Positions 6,569 through 14,507 of a stretch of 24,362 nucleotides of DNA are shown piece by piece. This DNA is from JBHHYU01 sp046757725 (GTDB taxonomy: Bacteria; Desulfobacterota; Binatia; UBA9968): assembly GCA_046757725.1 (NCBI GenBank), contig JBHHYU010000039.1, forward strand, positions 1 through 24,362, read 5' to 3'. Below the pieces are notes generated by a model. The model had not been told where the DNA came from and did no database searches. It saw only the letters and a program-made list of their open reading frames with translations. The number at the start of each line of letters is the position of its first letter. Position 1 is the first letter of the stretch. The position numbers were made by a program, and so were the translations under genes.

Positions 6569-7096
6569 ATGGGTTTGTGGGCCACCCGCTTTTTGGTATC
6601 TATAGATGAGATGATTCACGATCAGCTACCCATCCGTCCGGTGAACAAGATCACCTCTTTTTCTACATTTGCCCTTTTTTTTCTTTTCGTTCAGCCTACA
6701 ATAAAAGCTGCCTCATGGACCTGCTCCTCCGCCAAAGTTGCAAAGAAAGCAGTGGAGTTTATTCACTCCGACGATCAAATCGTCATTTATCACGCATATC
6801 TCTCAAGCCTCCCTTTTTATCTACAGGTGGAAAGGCCGATTTGGGTCGTCTGGTCCGGACATAAGGATCATGTCATGAGAAGTTTCTATGTTGCCAAGAA
6901 ACGTCCCCCAGCGGCTGGGGCCTACGATCAAATACTCTTTACCTATGACGAGTTTTCTAAATTATGGAAAGAATCGAGCCGCCGATTGTTTGTGTTCCTG
7001 CGCAAAAAGGACCTTCCTCGTTTAAGTAAACAGAGGGTCCGCTTAACAAGAAGCTTTCTGCAGGTCGGCCGTGTCATCCTGACTAGCAATGAGTGA
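6569..7096 (+). pseudogene. C-terminal remnant of an ArnT/PMT-family glycosyltransferase
   Basis: A 175-residue frame whose residues from about 30 onward look like the tail of a membrane glycosyltransferase. It starts in a hydrophobic segment (FALFFLFVQPTIKAAS), then SSAKVAKKAVEFI, IVIYHAYLSSLPFYL, RPIWVVWSG, and ends with FTYDEFSKLW and FVFLRKKDLPRL, the soluble C-terminal domain pattern of ArnT-like enzymes. The catalytic N-terminal half (EPRYAEIA, DKPxLYFW) is missing and I do not see it upstream in any frame. The reading frame itself is intact and overlaps the next glycosyltransferase by 8 bases, so a standalone domain protein cannot be excluded. It is probably what is left of a tandem paralogue of the downstream gene after a 5' deletion. 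Confidence 0.55.
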
Positions 7097-8756
7097 ACTT
7101 CCGGATAGGATCGAGAAAGGCGGAAAACTACCTACCGTGAGAACCTCGGATACCTGGCCTTTTTTAACCGATGGCACTTATCCCTACGTCCTTTGCCTGC
7201 TGTCTGTCGCTTTGTTCTTCACGTTTCTTGGATCCCGGGACTTTTGGGCTCCGGTAGAACCCCGGTATGCAGAAATTGCCCGTGTTATGTTTACCAAAGG
7301 GGAGTGGATGGTTCCCACCATCAACGGGAAACTTTATACCGATAAACCGATGCTTTACTTCTGGCTTGTCCTCGCCGGCTCAAACCTTGCCGGAATGGTC
7401 AATGAATGGACCGTTCGCCTGCCAAGCGCACTCGCATGCCTAGGGTTAATTCTTACAACCTTTACACTAGGCAGAGAGCTGTTTAATCCCAGGATCGGTT
7501 TCATGGCGTCGATTATTTTGGCCACTTCTTCCCGTGTTCTTTGGGAAGCGCGCTGGGCCCATACCGATATACCCTTCACATTCTTTTTTACCCTCTCGAT
7601 ATATCTTTTTTCCAGGGCCGTGTTTAAAAAAGGAACCCCGAAAAAGTTTTTTCTTGCCTATGCGCTTATGGGACTAGCGACGTTAACGAAAGGGTTTATT
7701 GGGGTTGTGTTGCCCGGATTAATTTTTCTTGCCTTTGTAGTGTTGAGGCGCCAGTGGCGCATGATCTCCGAATGGCGGTTACCGTCAGGGATCCTGATAT
7801 TTCTCCTGATCACTTTACCCTGGTTTGTCTGGGTAAGCACTGCCACCCACGGAAAATGGATCGAAGATTTTATTTTTATTCAACATATTCAAAGATACCT
7901 TTCCGGGATAGGCCACCGGCAACCTTTTTACTATTATCTGATTAACTTCCCGGCTGATTTTCTACCTTGGACCATTTTTCTGGTACCCGCGATCTACGCC
8001 TATAGGTCTCGAATCACGCTCCTTAAAGACCCCATTCCGCTATTCCTGTTTCTCTGGTTTTTCGTCATTTTTCTCTTTTTTAGCCTCTCTGACACGAAGA
8101 GAGCTCTTTACCTTCTACCGGCTTTCCCGCCTGTGGCCCTTTTTATCGCTAGTTATTTTGATGATCTGATAAGTGGAAACTTATTCCAGGGCCCTTTGTA
8201 CCGGTGGTTAGTTTACCTCTTCTTCCATATACTCTGGGTTAGTGCACTGTCCCTCCCCTTTGTAGCGTGGGTTTTACGAAAGGACGTGGTATGGCTCTCT
8301 CTCCCATTCGCCATCTTGATGGCAGCCGCAGGGATCATTTCGGTGTTTTCAGTACAGCGGAAGCTTCCCGACCTAGTGTTCTGTTCCACTTCCTTGGCAG
8401 TCACACTGGGTATGCTTTATGTGGCAGGTTGGATCCTCCCCTTTGTAGATCAATACAAATCTCCCAGGTCTTTTGCTCAAAAGGTCAATGAGACTGTTCC
8501 ATCAAACCAAACTCTCTACGTCTACGCCAACACGATGAACGATTTTAACTATTATACGAAGCGAGAGGTCATTCCTATTCTTACCTCGCGGGCCCAGGTC
8601 AAGGAAATAATATCGCCGATGAAGACAGCCTACGTGATCATCAGAAACAAAGATTTAAAAAAGACGCACCTGACAGACGAGGTAAGGATTCTTGTCACAG
8701 ATCGCGTTGGAAGCAAAACATGGAACCTGATCACACTCGCCAGTCCGAAAAAATAA
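7089..8756 (+). CDS. ArnT/PMT-like membrane glycosyltransferase
   Basis: A 555-residue multi-pass protein of the GT-C fold. The first periplasmic loop carries WAPVEPRYAEIARVMF and GEWMVPTINGKLYTDKPML, followed by about a dozen hydrophobic helices and a soluble C-terminal domain of about 90 residues. ArnT and relatives transfer a sugar from undecaprenyl phosphate to lipid A or another envelope acceptor on the periplasmic side. The conserved loop-1 acidic residue that is Asp in ArnT (D-E-x-R-Y) is Val here (V-E-P-R-Y), leaving Glu as the only acid, so donor or acceptor may differ. Its start overlaps the upstream remnant by 8 bases; the ATG has no strong ribosome-binding site. The acceptor cannot be read from sequence. 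Confidence 0.85.
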   Translation: MSELPDRIEKGGKLPTVRTSDTWPFLTDGTYPYVLCLLSVALFFTFLGSRDFWAPVEPRYAEIARVMFTKGEWMVPTINGKLYTDKPMLYFWLVLAGSNLAGMVNEWTVRLPSALACLGLILTTFTLGRELFNPRIGFMASIILATSSRVLWEARWAHTDIPFTFFFTLSIYLFSRAVFKKGTPKKFFLAYALMGLATLTKGFIGVVLPGLIFLAFVVLRRQWRMISEWRLPSGILIFLLITLPWFVWVSTATHGKWIEDFIFIQHIQRYLSGIGHRQPFYYYLINFPADFLPWTIFLVPAIYAYRSRITLLKDPIPLFLFLWFFVIFLFFSLSDTKRALYLLPAFPPVALFIASYFDDLISGNLFQGPLYRWLVYLFFHILWVSALSLPFVAWVLRKDVVWLSLPFAILMAAAGIISVFSVQRKLPDLVFCSTSLAVTLGMLYVAGWILPFVDQYKSPRSFAQKVNETVPSNQTLYVYANTMNDFNYYTKREVIPILTSRAQVKEIISPMKTAYVIIRNKDLKKTHLTDEVRILVTDRVGSKTWNLITLASPKK

Positions 8757-8778
8757 CTGGGGTACAAACACCGATTTC

Positions 8779-8803
8779 AGCCCGCCATCCTTTATGGGGC
8801 TTT
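8779..8803 (+). terminator. Possible terminator after the glycosyltransferase gene
   Basis: AGCC..CCAT (8779-8788) can pair with ATGG..GGCT (8794-8801) through a two-base bulge, with a 5-base loop and TTTCC after it. It lies 23 bases past the stop codon. The T-run is short, so termination is only plausible. Confidence 0.35.
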
Positions 8804-8986
8804 CCGCTATCGCAGTGCTCTTTTAAACGTCAGGAAGCGTGAAATTCTTGGTCGTTGTGTGTAGCACGAACATTTTTCTCACTTTCACTCTCTTCTTAGC
8901 ATTCCCAGACTCTTTCCAAATCAATTTAAAAACGTGATCTTCCTAGCCGTTAAGGAAAGGCCATGATGAAACGACCTCATGCTCGA

Positions 8987-9008
8987 GCCGGCCCAGACAA
9001 AGGCCGGC
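8987..9008. repeat. GC-rich hairpin upstream of ribBX
   Basis: GCCGGCC (8987-8993) and GGCCGGC (9002-9008) form a perfect 7-base GC stem with an 8-base loop, about 94 bases before the ribBX start. It has no T-tract. A leader structure or a weak terminator is possible; I cannot decide. Confidence 0.45.
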
Positions 9009-9101
9009 CTTCGTCATAGTGAAGCGTAGGTCCCTGGCTTAAGGCGTCAAAGAGCCGGTGATCTGTTGATCTTAGGAGACGGGGTGGTAGAGTAGTTTTC
9101 T

Positions 9102-10259
9102 ATGGCCATTGCAACCATCGAAGAAGCGATTGAGGACATTCGTCAAGGCCGGATGGTCATCCTGTTGGATGACGAGAACCGGGAAAACGAAGGTGACCTC
9201 TGCATGGCAGCGGAAAAGGTGACCCCCGAGGCAGTCACCTTTATGGCGAGTTTGGGCCGCGGCCTCATTTGCCTGCCTCTAACCGGAGGGAGGATAAGGC
9301 AACTGGAGCTGCCGATGATGGTAGCTGACAACACCTCCGCTTTTGGTACTGCTTTCACGGTCTCGATTGATGCAGCCGAAAATATTACCACAGGCATTTC
9401 GGCGTCAGATCGGGCCCTGACTATTCTTACGGCGATTGCGGATAAAGCGACGCCCCAAGACCTGGTAACACCAGGTCATGTCTTCCCGTTGAGAGCTAAA
9501 AAGGGAGGCGTCCTAGTTCGTACCGGGCAAACCGAAGGGTCTGTGGACCTGGCTCGATTGGCAGGTCTTAAGCCCGCCGGGGTGATTTGCGAGGTCATGA
9601 AAGATGACGGGACAATGGCGCGCCTTCCCGACCTCGAGAAATTCTCTGACGCGTATGGATTGAAACTAGTTACCATTGCAGACCTCATTCGGTATCGGCT
9701 AAGTTATGATAGCCTTGTCTATCGCGCCGCGTCGGCGCACCTTCCGACCCGGCTTGGCGGGGAGTTCGATGCAGTGGTATACAACACTCACGTCGACAAT
9801 AGCGAACACCTCGCCCTAGTAAAAGGAGAGATCGCACCTAATGAGGAGACCCTTGTACGAGTTCACTCAAGGTACGTGCCGGGGGACGTTTTTGGATTTG
9901 AATTTGGAGCCGGGTTCCCCGACACCGGCTCAGTTATCAAGCGCTCGATGGATATCATTGCTACCGAGGGGAAAGGGGTTCTCCTCTATCTCCAAGCCGA
10001 GGGGACAGAAATGGGCCCAGTCGGGGATGAGAGAGGAAAAGGGAAAGATTTTAGAGATTACGGAATTGGAGCACAGATTTTGAGAGATCTTGGAGTACAA
10101 AAAATGCGCTTAATTACTAACAAGCCAAAGAATCTCATCGGTCTTTCCGGTTATGGCCTGGAGGTAACAGGCTCCATTCCTTTAAATGCTCCAAAGCATC
10201 CTAGAGAGGAATCTAAAAACAAGCAGGATAGAACTAAGTCATCGCACCGAATGGTCTGA
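9102..10259 (+). CDS. RibBX-type protein: DHBP synthase with degenerate GTP cyclohydrolase II domain
   Basis: The 385-residue protein has the RibBA layout. Residues 1-200 form 3,4-dihydroxy-2-butanone-4-phosphate synthase (DDENRENEGDL at 23-33, GHVFPLRAKKGG, CEVMKDDGTMA from 163), making the four-carbon unit of riboflavin from ribulose 5-phosphate. Residues 201-365 align with GTP cyclohydrolase II but all three zinc cysteines are gone: the usual HSECLTGDVFxSxRCDCG reads HSRYVPGDVFGFEFGAGF (255-272). The catalytic RQEGRGIGL is replaced by QAEGTEMGP, while the late FRDYGIGAQILRDLG is kept. This matches the RibBX variant described in Proteobacteria. The metal-binding His of the GHTE motif is also Gln (Q143). 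An FmdB gene follows 12 bases later. Confidence 0.85.
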   Translation: MAIATIEEAIEDIRQGRMVILLDDENRENEGDLCMAAEKVTPEAVTFMASLGRGLICLPLTGGRIRQLELPMMVADNTSAFGTAFTVSIDAAENITTGISASDRALTILTAIADKATPQDLVTPGHVFPLRAKKGGVLVRTGQTEGSVDLARLAGLKPAGVICEVMKDDGTMARLPDLEKFSDAYGLKLVTIADLIRYRLSYDSLVYRAASAHLPTRLGGEFDAVVYNTHVDNSEHLALVKGEIAPNEETLVRVHSRYVPGDVFGFEFGAGFPDTGSVIKRSMDIIATEGKGVLLYLQAEGTEMGPVGDERGKGKDFRDYGIGAQILRDLGVQKMRLITNKPKNLIGLSGYGLEVTGSIPLNAPKHPREESKNKQDRTKSSHRMV

Positions 10260-10271
10260 GAGAGGTAAAAT

Positions 10272-10481
10272 ATGCCCCTATATGAATATAGCTGTGAAAA
10301 TTGTCATCATATCTTTGAAGCGTTAGTGAGATCTACCCGCGAGACTATTGTGTGTCCCGAGTGTGCAAGTCTCAATTTGGAACGAAGGCTTTCGGTTTTC
10401 AGCTCACCCGGAAATCACGGCGAGGCAGCGCCAGTCGGTGGGGGCTGTGGTTGTACCCCGCACACCTGTGGCTGTCACTAG
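10272..10481 (+). CDS. FmdB-family zinc ribbon protein
   Basis: The 69-residue protein opens with MPLYEYSCENCHHIFE and carries CxxC pairs at Cys8/Cys11 and Cys28/Cys31, the FmdB-type regulatory zinc ribbon, a very common but poorly understood small family. The tail is unusually rich in Gly, Cys and His (GGGCGCTPHTCGCH), as in many FmdB proteins, and may bind a further metal. AGAGGT a few bases before the ATG supports the start. It follows ribBX closely and is probably co-transcribed with it; a functional link is not known. Confidence 0.85.
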   Translation: MPLYEYSCENCHHIFEALVRSTRETIVCPECASLNLERRLSVFSSPGNHGEAAPVGGGCGCTPHTCGCH

Positions 10482-10487
10482 ATCAAG

Positions 10488-11000
10488 TCACGGATTTAAG
10501 TAGGTGTAAAGAGACCGCTTTAGCTTTCTGAGGGCATCGTCCATATTGCGAAACAGTCTTTCCGTGACCAGTTCGCCTCCCACCCAGTAATCTAGAGAAG
10601 GCGCCCCCGTAAAATTGATATCTACAACCCTCTCTCCCATAGGCTCTCCCGTCACCAGAACCCTAATCGAATACCCTGCGTCGATCACAAAAGCCCTCGC
10701 ACCGGATGGAAGTTGGAGGCTGTTCTTGATCCTGGCTAGTCGGTTAGCAGGATATCTGCCCACTCCCAGAGAGATATATCTCCACTCCCCCACCGAGACC
10801 GGAAGTTCCTTTATGATCCGTTGGTTGATATCAACGATGTTCCCCAGCGCCTGCTCCTGCCGATAGTCCTTGAGCATTTCATAGACCCACTTGTCAATGA
10901 TTCCGCGACTCAGCGGGGTTTCTTTTTCACGTTCCTTAGTTGGTCCCCGGTCGATCCACCACTTCTCCTCGTCCAAGGGTAACGTTTTTTCATCTGCCAT
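10488..11000 (-). CDS. Hypothetical protein, 170 residues
   Basis: A soluble, charged protein without signal peptide or membrane segment. Landmarks are a WWIDRGPTKEREKE N-terminal segment, a central helix-rich region and a mixed alpha/beta C-terminal half with AFVIDAGYSIRVLVTG and a final RKLKRSLYTYL helix. I do not recognise the family. It lies 73 bases downstream of the decarboxylase-like gene on the same strand, so it may be the last gene of that small unit. Its stop nearly meets that of the convergent FmdB gene. The ATG has only a weak upstream GGGT. Confidence 0.6.
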   Translation of the reverse strand: MADEKTLPLDEEKWWIDRGPTKEREKETPLSRGIIDKWVYEMLKDYRQEQALGNIVDINQRIIKELPVSVGEWRYISLGVGRYPANRLARIKNSLQLPSGARAFVIDAGYSIRVLVTGEPMGERVVDINFTGAPSLDYWVGGELVTERLFRNMDDALRKLKRSLYTYLNP

Positions 11001-11073
11001 ATCTTTACCCGATCTTAACTGTAACTCCTGGATCCGACTTCTTTTTCAAGGATTCGAAATCCGACAGCCAGCA

Positions 11074-12066
11074 TTATATTTTAAACTCTTCCAAGGTATT
11101 AGGAGCAAACAGCGTTTTTAAGGCCAGTTGTTCCTTGATCAGGCCTTGCTCATAGGCGTATTGCACAAGGGTTTCTAATCCGTTCCGGTTGGCGTCCAGA
11201 CCGTATGCCCAGGGGTCTCCCGTAAAAATTTCCCTCTCCTCCTCCATTTCTGCTATCGACCAGGCCATCATATACTTGAGAGCGGAAAATTCATACATCG
11301 ACTCCCGACAGAGCCTCTTTGCTTCGGAAAATGCCTTACACAAACTCTGAGCGACCCAGGGATATTTCTCATAGGTTTCTTGTTTCAGAGCAATGGTGTG
11401 CATGATGGGAAATATCTTAGTGCGGTGGTAGTATTCCTTTTCCACCTCTCGGTAATTGGGGATCAGTCTCTGCACCCTCGGGGAACGCCGCACAAAGGGG
11501 GAAGGTAAATGCGCAGAGATCATCGCATCAATGTCTCCCCGCTCCAGCATTGAGGAAAGGGTCTGATCCGAACCGATAGGGCGGATGTCGATATCTGCCG
11601 GTAGATCGTGCTTGATCTTATCCGCGCGCCCAGGGTGTTCCTCCCCACCAGTAAACCAATGCATTTCTCCCGGCTTGACCCCATATTCGTGCTGCAAAAC
11701 CCCCCGCGCCCAGACCGCCATTGTTATCTGGTATTCAGGAATACCGACCCGTTTCCCGACCAGGTCTTTAGGCTCCTTAATGCCGGCCCCGGTATTGATG
11801 TAGATGCACGAGTGACGAAACGTTCGTGAAGGAAAGACAGGTATGGCTATAAGGCGAGGCCACCCCTTGTCCCGGGCCATGAGATAGGAACTCATGGAAA
11901 GCTCGGAGGCATCGAACTCTTGATACCGAAGCATGCGCCAAAAACTCTCCTCAACTCTAAGAGGCAAATAGGTCAGCTCGACCCCTTCCACTTCAACCCT
12001 TCCGTCCTGAAGGCCCCGGGTGCGGTCATAGTCCCAACAGGCCAACGTAAGATGTACCTTTTCCAT
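11074..12066 (-). CDS. 4,5-dihydroxyphthalate decarboxylase-like / periplasmic-binding-fold protein
   Basis: The 330-residue protein has the two-lobed type-2 periplasmic binding fold (LTLACWDYDRTRGLQDGRV, a GVELTYLPLRVEE segment, GAGIKEPKDLVGKRVGIPEY, then IDAMISAHLP) but begins directly with the first beta strand and has no signal peptide. Proteins of this type, annotated as 4,5-dihydroxyphthalate decarboxylase or ABC-transporter substrate-binding proteins, include cytoplasmic enzymes for aromatic acids; no permease or ATPase is adjacent here, which favours an enzyme over a transporter part. The start is well supported by GGAGGAG upstream of ATG. The preceding gene ends just before that ribosome-binding site, so the two are an operon. 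Actual substrate unknown. Confidence 0.75.
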   Translation of the reverse strand: MEKVHLTLACWDYDRTRGLQDGRVEVEGVELTYLPLRVEESFWRMLRYQEFDASELSMSSYLMARDKGWPRLIAIPVFPSRTFRHSCIYINTGAGIKEPKDLVGKRVGIPEYQITMAVWARGVLQHEYGVKPGEMHWFTGGEEHPGRADKIKHDLPADIDIRPIGSDQTLSSMLERGDIDAMISAHLPSPFVRRSPRVQRLIPNYREVEKEYYHRTKIFPIMHTIALKQETYEKYPWVAQSLCKAFSEAKRLCRESMYEFSALKYMMAWSIAEMEEEREIFTGDPWAYGLDANRNGLETLVQYAYEQGLIKEQLALKTLFAPNTLEEFKI

Positions 12067-12218
12067 TCTTTAGCTCCTCCTTACCGATCCTTCTCTATTT
12101 CCTCTTCCAGGTGACCGCTGCCAGGGCTCAGCTCCATAAGGGTCCATTGCACCTTGTTGCGGAAATCCAGTGCGTTTCCGAATCGTTCTAGCGATCCTGG
12201 AAAGACTTCCGATAACTC

Positions 12219-12425
12219 TCAGATCTCTCCTTCCACACCGGATAGAAATTGGGCGGCCCCGATCTCGAATTGTTCTACTTTTCCCTGAAGCACTAAAGCG
12301 GGCTCACCTGAGGCGAGAGTCGTATGACACAAAACAATATAGGACTTCCCTTGAAATACTACCTGCCGTCCTATCGCGAAACGCTGCAGTTTTATATGAT
12401 CCGCGAGGGGTTCAATCTTTTCCAT
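12219..12425 (-). CDS. Hypothetical protein ended by an in-frame TGA (frame continues to 12081)
   Basis: The 68-residue product looks like a small beta-rich domain (LQRFAIGRQVVFQGKSYIVL, then GEPALVLQGKVEQFEI). The frame stays open for 45 more codons after the TGA, through ELSEVFPGSLERFGNALDF and WTLMELSPGSGHLEEE. It closes with TAA immediately before the GGAGGAG ribosome-binding site of the next gene, just where a first operon gene should end. I therefore suspect a 114-residue ancestral protein cut by a nonsense change such as CGA to TGA. Readthrough is possible but not shown. No known family recognised. Confidence 0.45.
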   Translation of the reverse strand: MEKIEPLADHIKLQRFAIGRQVVFQGKSYIVLCHTTLASGEPALVLQGKVEQFEIGAAQFLSGVEGEI

Positions 12426-12603
12426 AATTGTTTATCTTCATAACACATCTCGGGTCAAATCTTAAATCCCACATGGGGATAGCGAGACAAACGCTCAGTT
12501 CTCAGCCGGGAGGCCCGGATGTCGAAGTGTTTGGAATCCTCGCCACGTCCCCAGGGTCGTTGCATTCCTGTCGATAATTGAAAACTGATCGGTGATCTTA
12601 TAA

Positions 12604-12632
12604 TTGACAACCTGCCTGCCTAAGTCTAAAGT
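12604..12632 (+). promoter_or_regulatory. Putative promoter of the ketopantoate reductase gene
   Basis: A consensus TTGACA at 12604-12609 is followed after 17 bases by TAAAGT (12627-12632, four of six matches). Transcription would begin at about 12639, practically at the ATG (12642), and no Shine-Dalgarno sequence is present, so the message could be leaderless. Confidence 0.4.
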
Positions 12633-12641
12633 CTTCGAGCT

Positions 12642-13583
12642 ATGGAAATTCAGGGGAGCCACATTGCCGTGATGGGAGCGGGTGCCGTAGGAAGCTACTT
12701 TGGTGCCAGGCTTGTCGCCTCAGGACAAGACGTAGCTTTCATTGGGCGTGGAAACCACCTAGAGGCGATGCGTCAAGACGGCCTGAAGATAAAAAGCCCT
12801 CAGGGAAACTTTGAGATTCGATCACTGTTTGCCTCCAGTCCGGAGGAAATTGGCCCAGTGGATTGGATACTATTTTGCGTCAAAGCCTACGATACGGATG
12901 AGGTAGGGAAAAGATTGGCGCCCCTAATGGGAGAAAAGACAACGATTATTTCCTTACAAAACGGGGTCGATAACCCGTCTAAGTTGGCTGAGCTGTGGGG
13001 TGAAAATCGTATCCTGGCCGGCATTGCCTATATCGGTGTTAGAATCTCATCTCCGGGAGTCATTGAACATACCGCAGGGGGACGGATCCTGCTGGGGGAG
13101 CTGGATGGAAAAGTTAGTAAAGGAACGAAGGCGATGCATCAGATTCTCTCTGGTGCCCAGATCTCTTGCACGATCAGCACAGAGATTCGGAAGGCCATGT
13201 GGGGAAAACTCGTATGGAACACATCCTTTTGCGCTATCTCATGCCTCACTCGGGCAACCGTGAAGGAAATACTTGAATCCGATTCCTTGAGAAAGCTCGC
13301 TGTAGACTGCATGGAGGAGGTTAGAGAAGCCGCCAAATGTCAGGGGTTGGATCTGGGACCCTCGATTGTCGCCGAGACCTTAGATCTCTCCCATAATCTC
13401 GGAGACTTCAAGCCCTCTATGCTCCAGGACCTCGAGGCCGGTAAACCCCTTGAACACCAAGCCTTCAATGGAGTGGTGGTAGACATTTTACATCGCGCCG
13501 GCAAGGGAGCACCGATCAATGAGATTTTTGTTGCGGCCCTCAAGTCTATAGATGCAAAGGTTCGAGACACACAAGTGCGTTAA
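12642..13583 (+). CDS. panE: 2-dehydropantoate 2-reductase (ketopantoate reductase)
   Basis: The 313-residue protein has the N-terminal NADP-binding GAGAVGSYFGARL loop (residues 12-24), QNGVD (106-110) and the C-terminal catalytic helix domain. Lys189 (MWGKLVWN), Ser249, Asp253 and Glu261 (SMLQDLEAGKPLEHQAFNG) line up with the catalytic Lys and substrate-binding residues of E. coli PanE. The enzyme reduces 2-dehydropantoate to pantoate in pantothenate and coenzyme A synthesis, in the cytoplasm. Several PanE/ApbA paralogues reduce other 2-oxo acids, so the exact substrate is less certain than the family. It lies divergently from the decarboxylase-like unit, with a cytochrome gene 8 bases downstream. 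Confidence 0.85.
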   Translation: MEIQGSHIAVMGAGAVGSYFGARLVASGQDVAFIGRGNHLEAMRQDGLKIKSPQGNFEIRSLFASSPEEIGPVDWILFCVKAYDTDEVGKRLAPLMGEKTTIISLQNGVDNPSKLAELWGENRILAGIAYIGVRISSPGVIEHTAGGRILLGELDGKVSKGTKAMHQILSGAQISCTISTEIRKAMWGKLVWNTSFCAISCLTRATVKEILESDSLRKLAVDCMEEVREAAKCQGLDLGPSIVAETLDLSHNLGDFKPSMLQDLEAGKPLEHQAFNGVVVDILHRAGKGAPINEIFVAALKSIDAKVRDTQVR

Positions 13584-13591
13584 GTGATCCG

Positions 13592-14494
13592 GTGGGGTTG
13601 GGAGTCATCCAAAAGCTATTGTTGAGTTTGTGGCTGGTTACGGGACTTCTCACTCCTGTAATAGGTCAGTCCCAAGAGACGGGGGACGGCCTTGTGAGAA
13701 GAGGTCGATATTTATTCGCCGTTGCCGGGGGCTGTGCCTGTCATACGATTCCGAAGGGCACCCCAAACTCAGGTGGTCGCGCCTTTCCCGTGCCCTTGGG
13801 CACGATTTATTCGACCAATATTACTCCGGATCGAGCGACCGGCATCGGGGGCTGGTCTGACAGAGAGATCCATGACTCTATGGTGAAGGGTCTCCGACCC
13901 GATGGAGAGAGGCTGTTACCGGTCATGCCTTACGAAGCCTATTCCGGCATGGCTGAGGCGGACCTCAAAGCCCTCATTGCTTACCTAAAGACACTTAAAC
14001 CTGCGCGCAACAAGAATCGAAGGGCCAAAGTCTGGATCCCCTTTTTTCGGTCGCTGTCTGTACCCCTATGGCTCAAGCTTTTCGGCCGTTTCTCCGCTCC
14101 AATCGCTAAAGCCCCTAAAACCGGCATCGACAGAGGACGCTACCTGGTTGAACATGTATCCCTGTGTGGTGACTGTCATACCCCGCGGAACTTCCTTGGG
14201 GTCCCAAATAGAGACCTCTACCTTGCCGGCGCTAGCGCTGAAATGGGCCCTTTGGGAGAGGAGGTACCCAACATAACTCCCGATATGGAGACCGGCATTG
14301 GGGAGTGGAACCGAGAAGAAATCGCGGAATTGCTTTTGACAGGAATCAAACCGGATGGAGATGACGTTCAAGGTCTCATGGAGGAAGTCATCAATGGGGC
14401 GCCACTAGGCTTCAGGCATATGAAACGCGAAGACGCCCTGGCTATTGCGGACTACGTGAAGTCCATCCCGCCCATCAGGAATAACATCGAATAA
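13592..14494 (+). CDS. Diheme c-type cytochrome, secreted
   Basis: A GTG-initiated 300-residue protein with a signal peptide (about residues 1-26, ending VIGQSQ) and two cytochrome c domains. The second has a standard heme motif CGDCH (192-196). The first reads GGCACH (46-51), so only one residue separates the two cysteines; as CxxCH it would be GCACH, with Gly in place of the first Cys. The context around it (GRYLFAVAGG...TNITPDRATGIGGWSD, then MPYEAYSGM) is typical of diheme cytochrome subunits that take electrons from periplasmic dehydrogenases. It starts 8 bases after panE, so it is probably in the same transcript. Electron donor unknown. Confidence 0.85.
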   Translation: MGLGVIQKLLLSLWLVTGLLTPVIGQSQETGDGLVRRGRYLFAVAGGCACHTIPKGTPNSGGRAFPVPLGTIYSTNITPDRATGIGGWSDREIHDSMVKGLRPDGERLLPVMPYEAYSGMAEADLKALIAYLKTLKPARNKNRRAKVWIPFFRSLSVPLWLKLFGRFSAPIAKAPKTGIDRGRYLVEHVSLCGDCHTPRNFLGVPNRDLYLAGASAEMGPLGEEVPNITPDMETGIGEWNREEIAELLLTGIKPDGDDVQGLMEEVINGAPLGFRHMKREDALAIADYVKSIPPIRNNIE

Positions 14495-14507
14495 TCTTTT
14501 AGTCTAC

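Larger units (their letters stand above)
8757..9101. other. Intergenic region before ribBX
   Basis: No gene is visible. It contains the possible terminator at 8779-8803 and the GC hairpin at 8987-9008. I looked for an FMN riboswitch because riboflavin genes often carry one, but the conserved aptamer blocks are not there. The ribBX start has no clear Shine-Dalgarno sequence; TAGGAG at about 9074 is too far from the ATG. Confidence 0.5.

Noticed and set aside
8757..9101. Possible FMN riboswitch before the riboflavin gene
   Set aside because: The conserved aptamer blocks of the RFN element are not present; only simple hairpins are seen.
12219..12221. Second TGA as a selenocysteine codon
   Set aside because: The hairpin loop is only 12 bases from the TGA, closer than in known bacterial SECIS elements, and the site is not in a redox motif; nonsense mutation or a true stop is simpler.
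12170..12427. Plus-strand frame of 85 codons opposite the small minus-strand gene
   Set aside because: It is antisense to a frame with a ribosome-binding-site context and operon position, and reads as basic, non-protein-like sequence.
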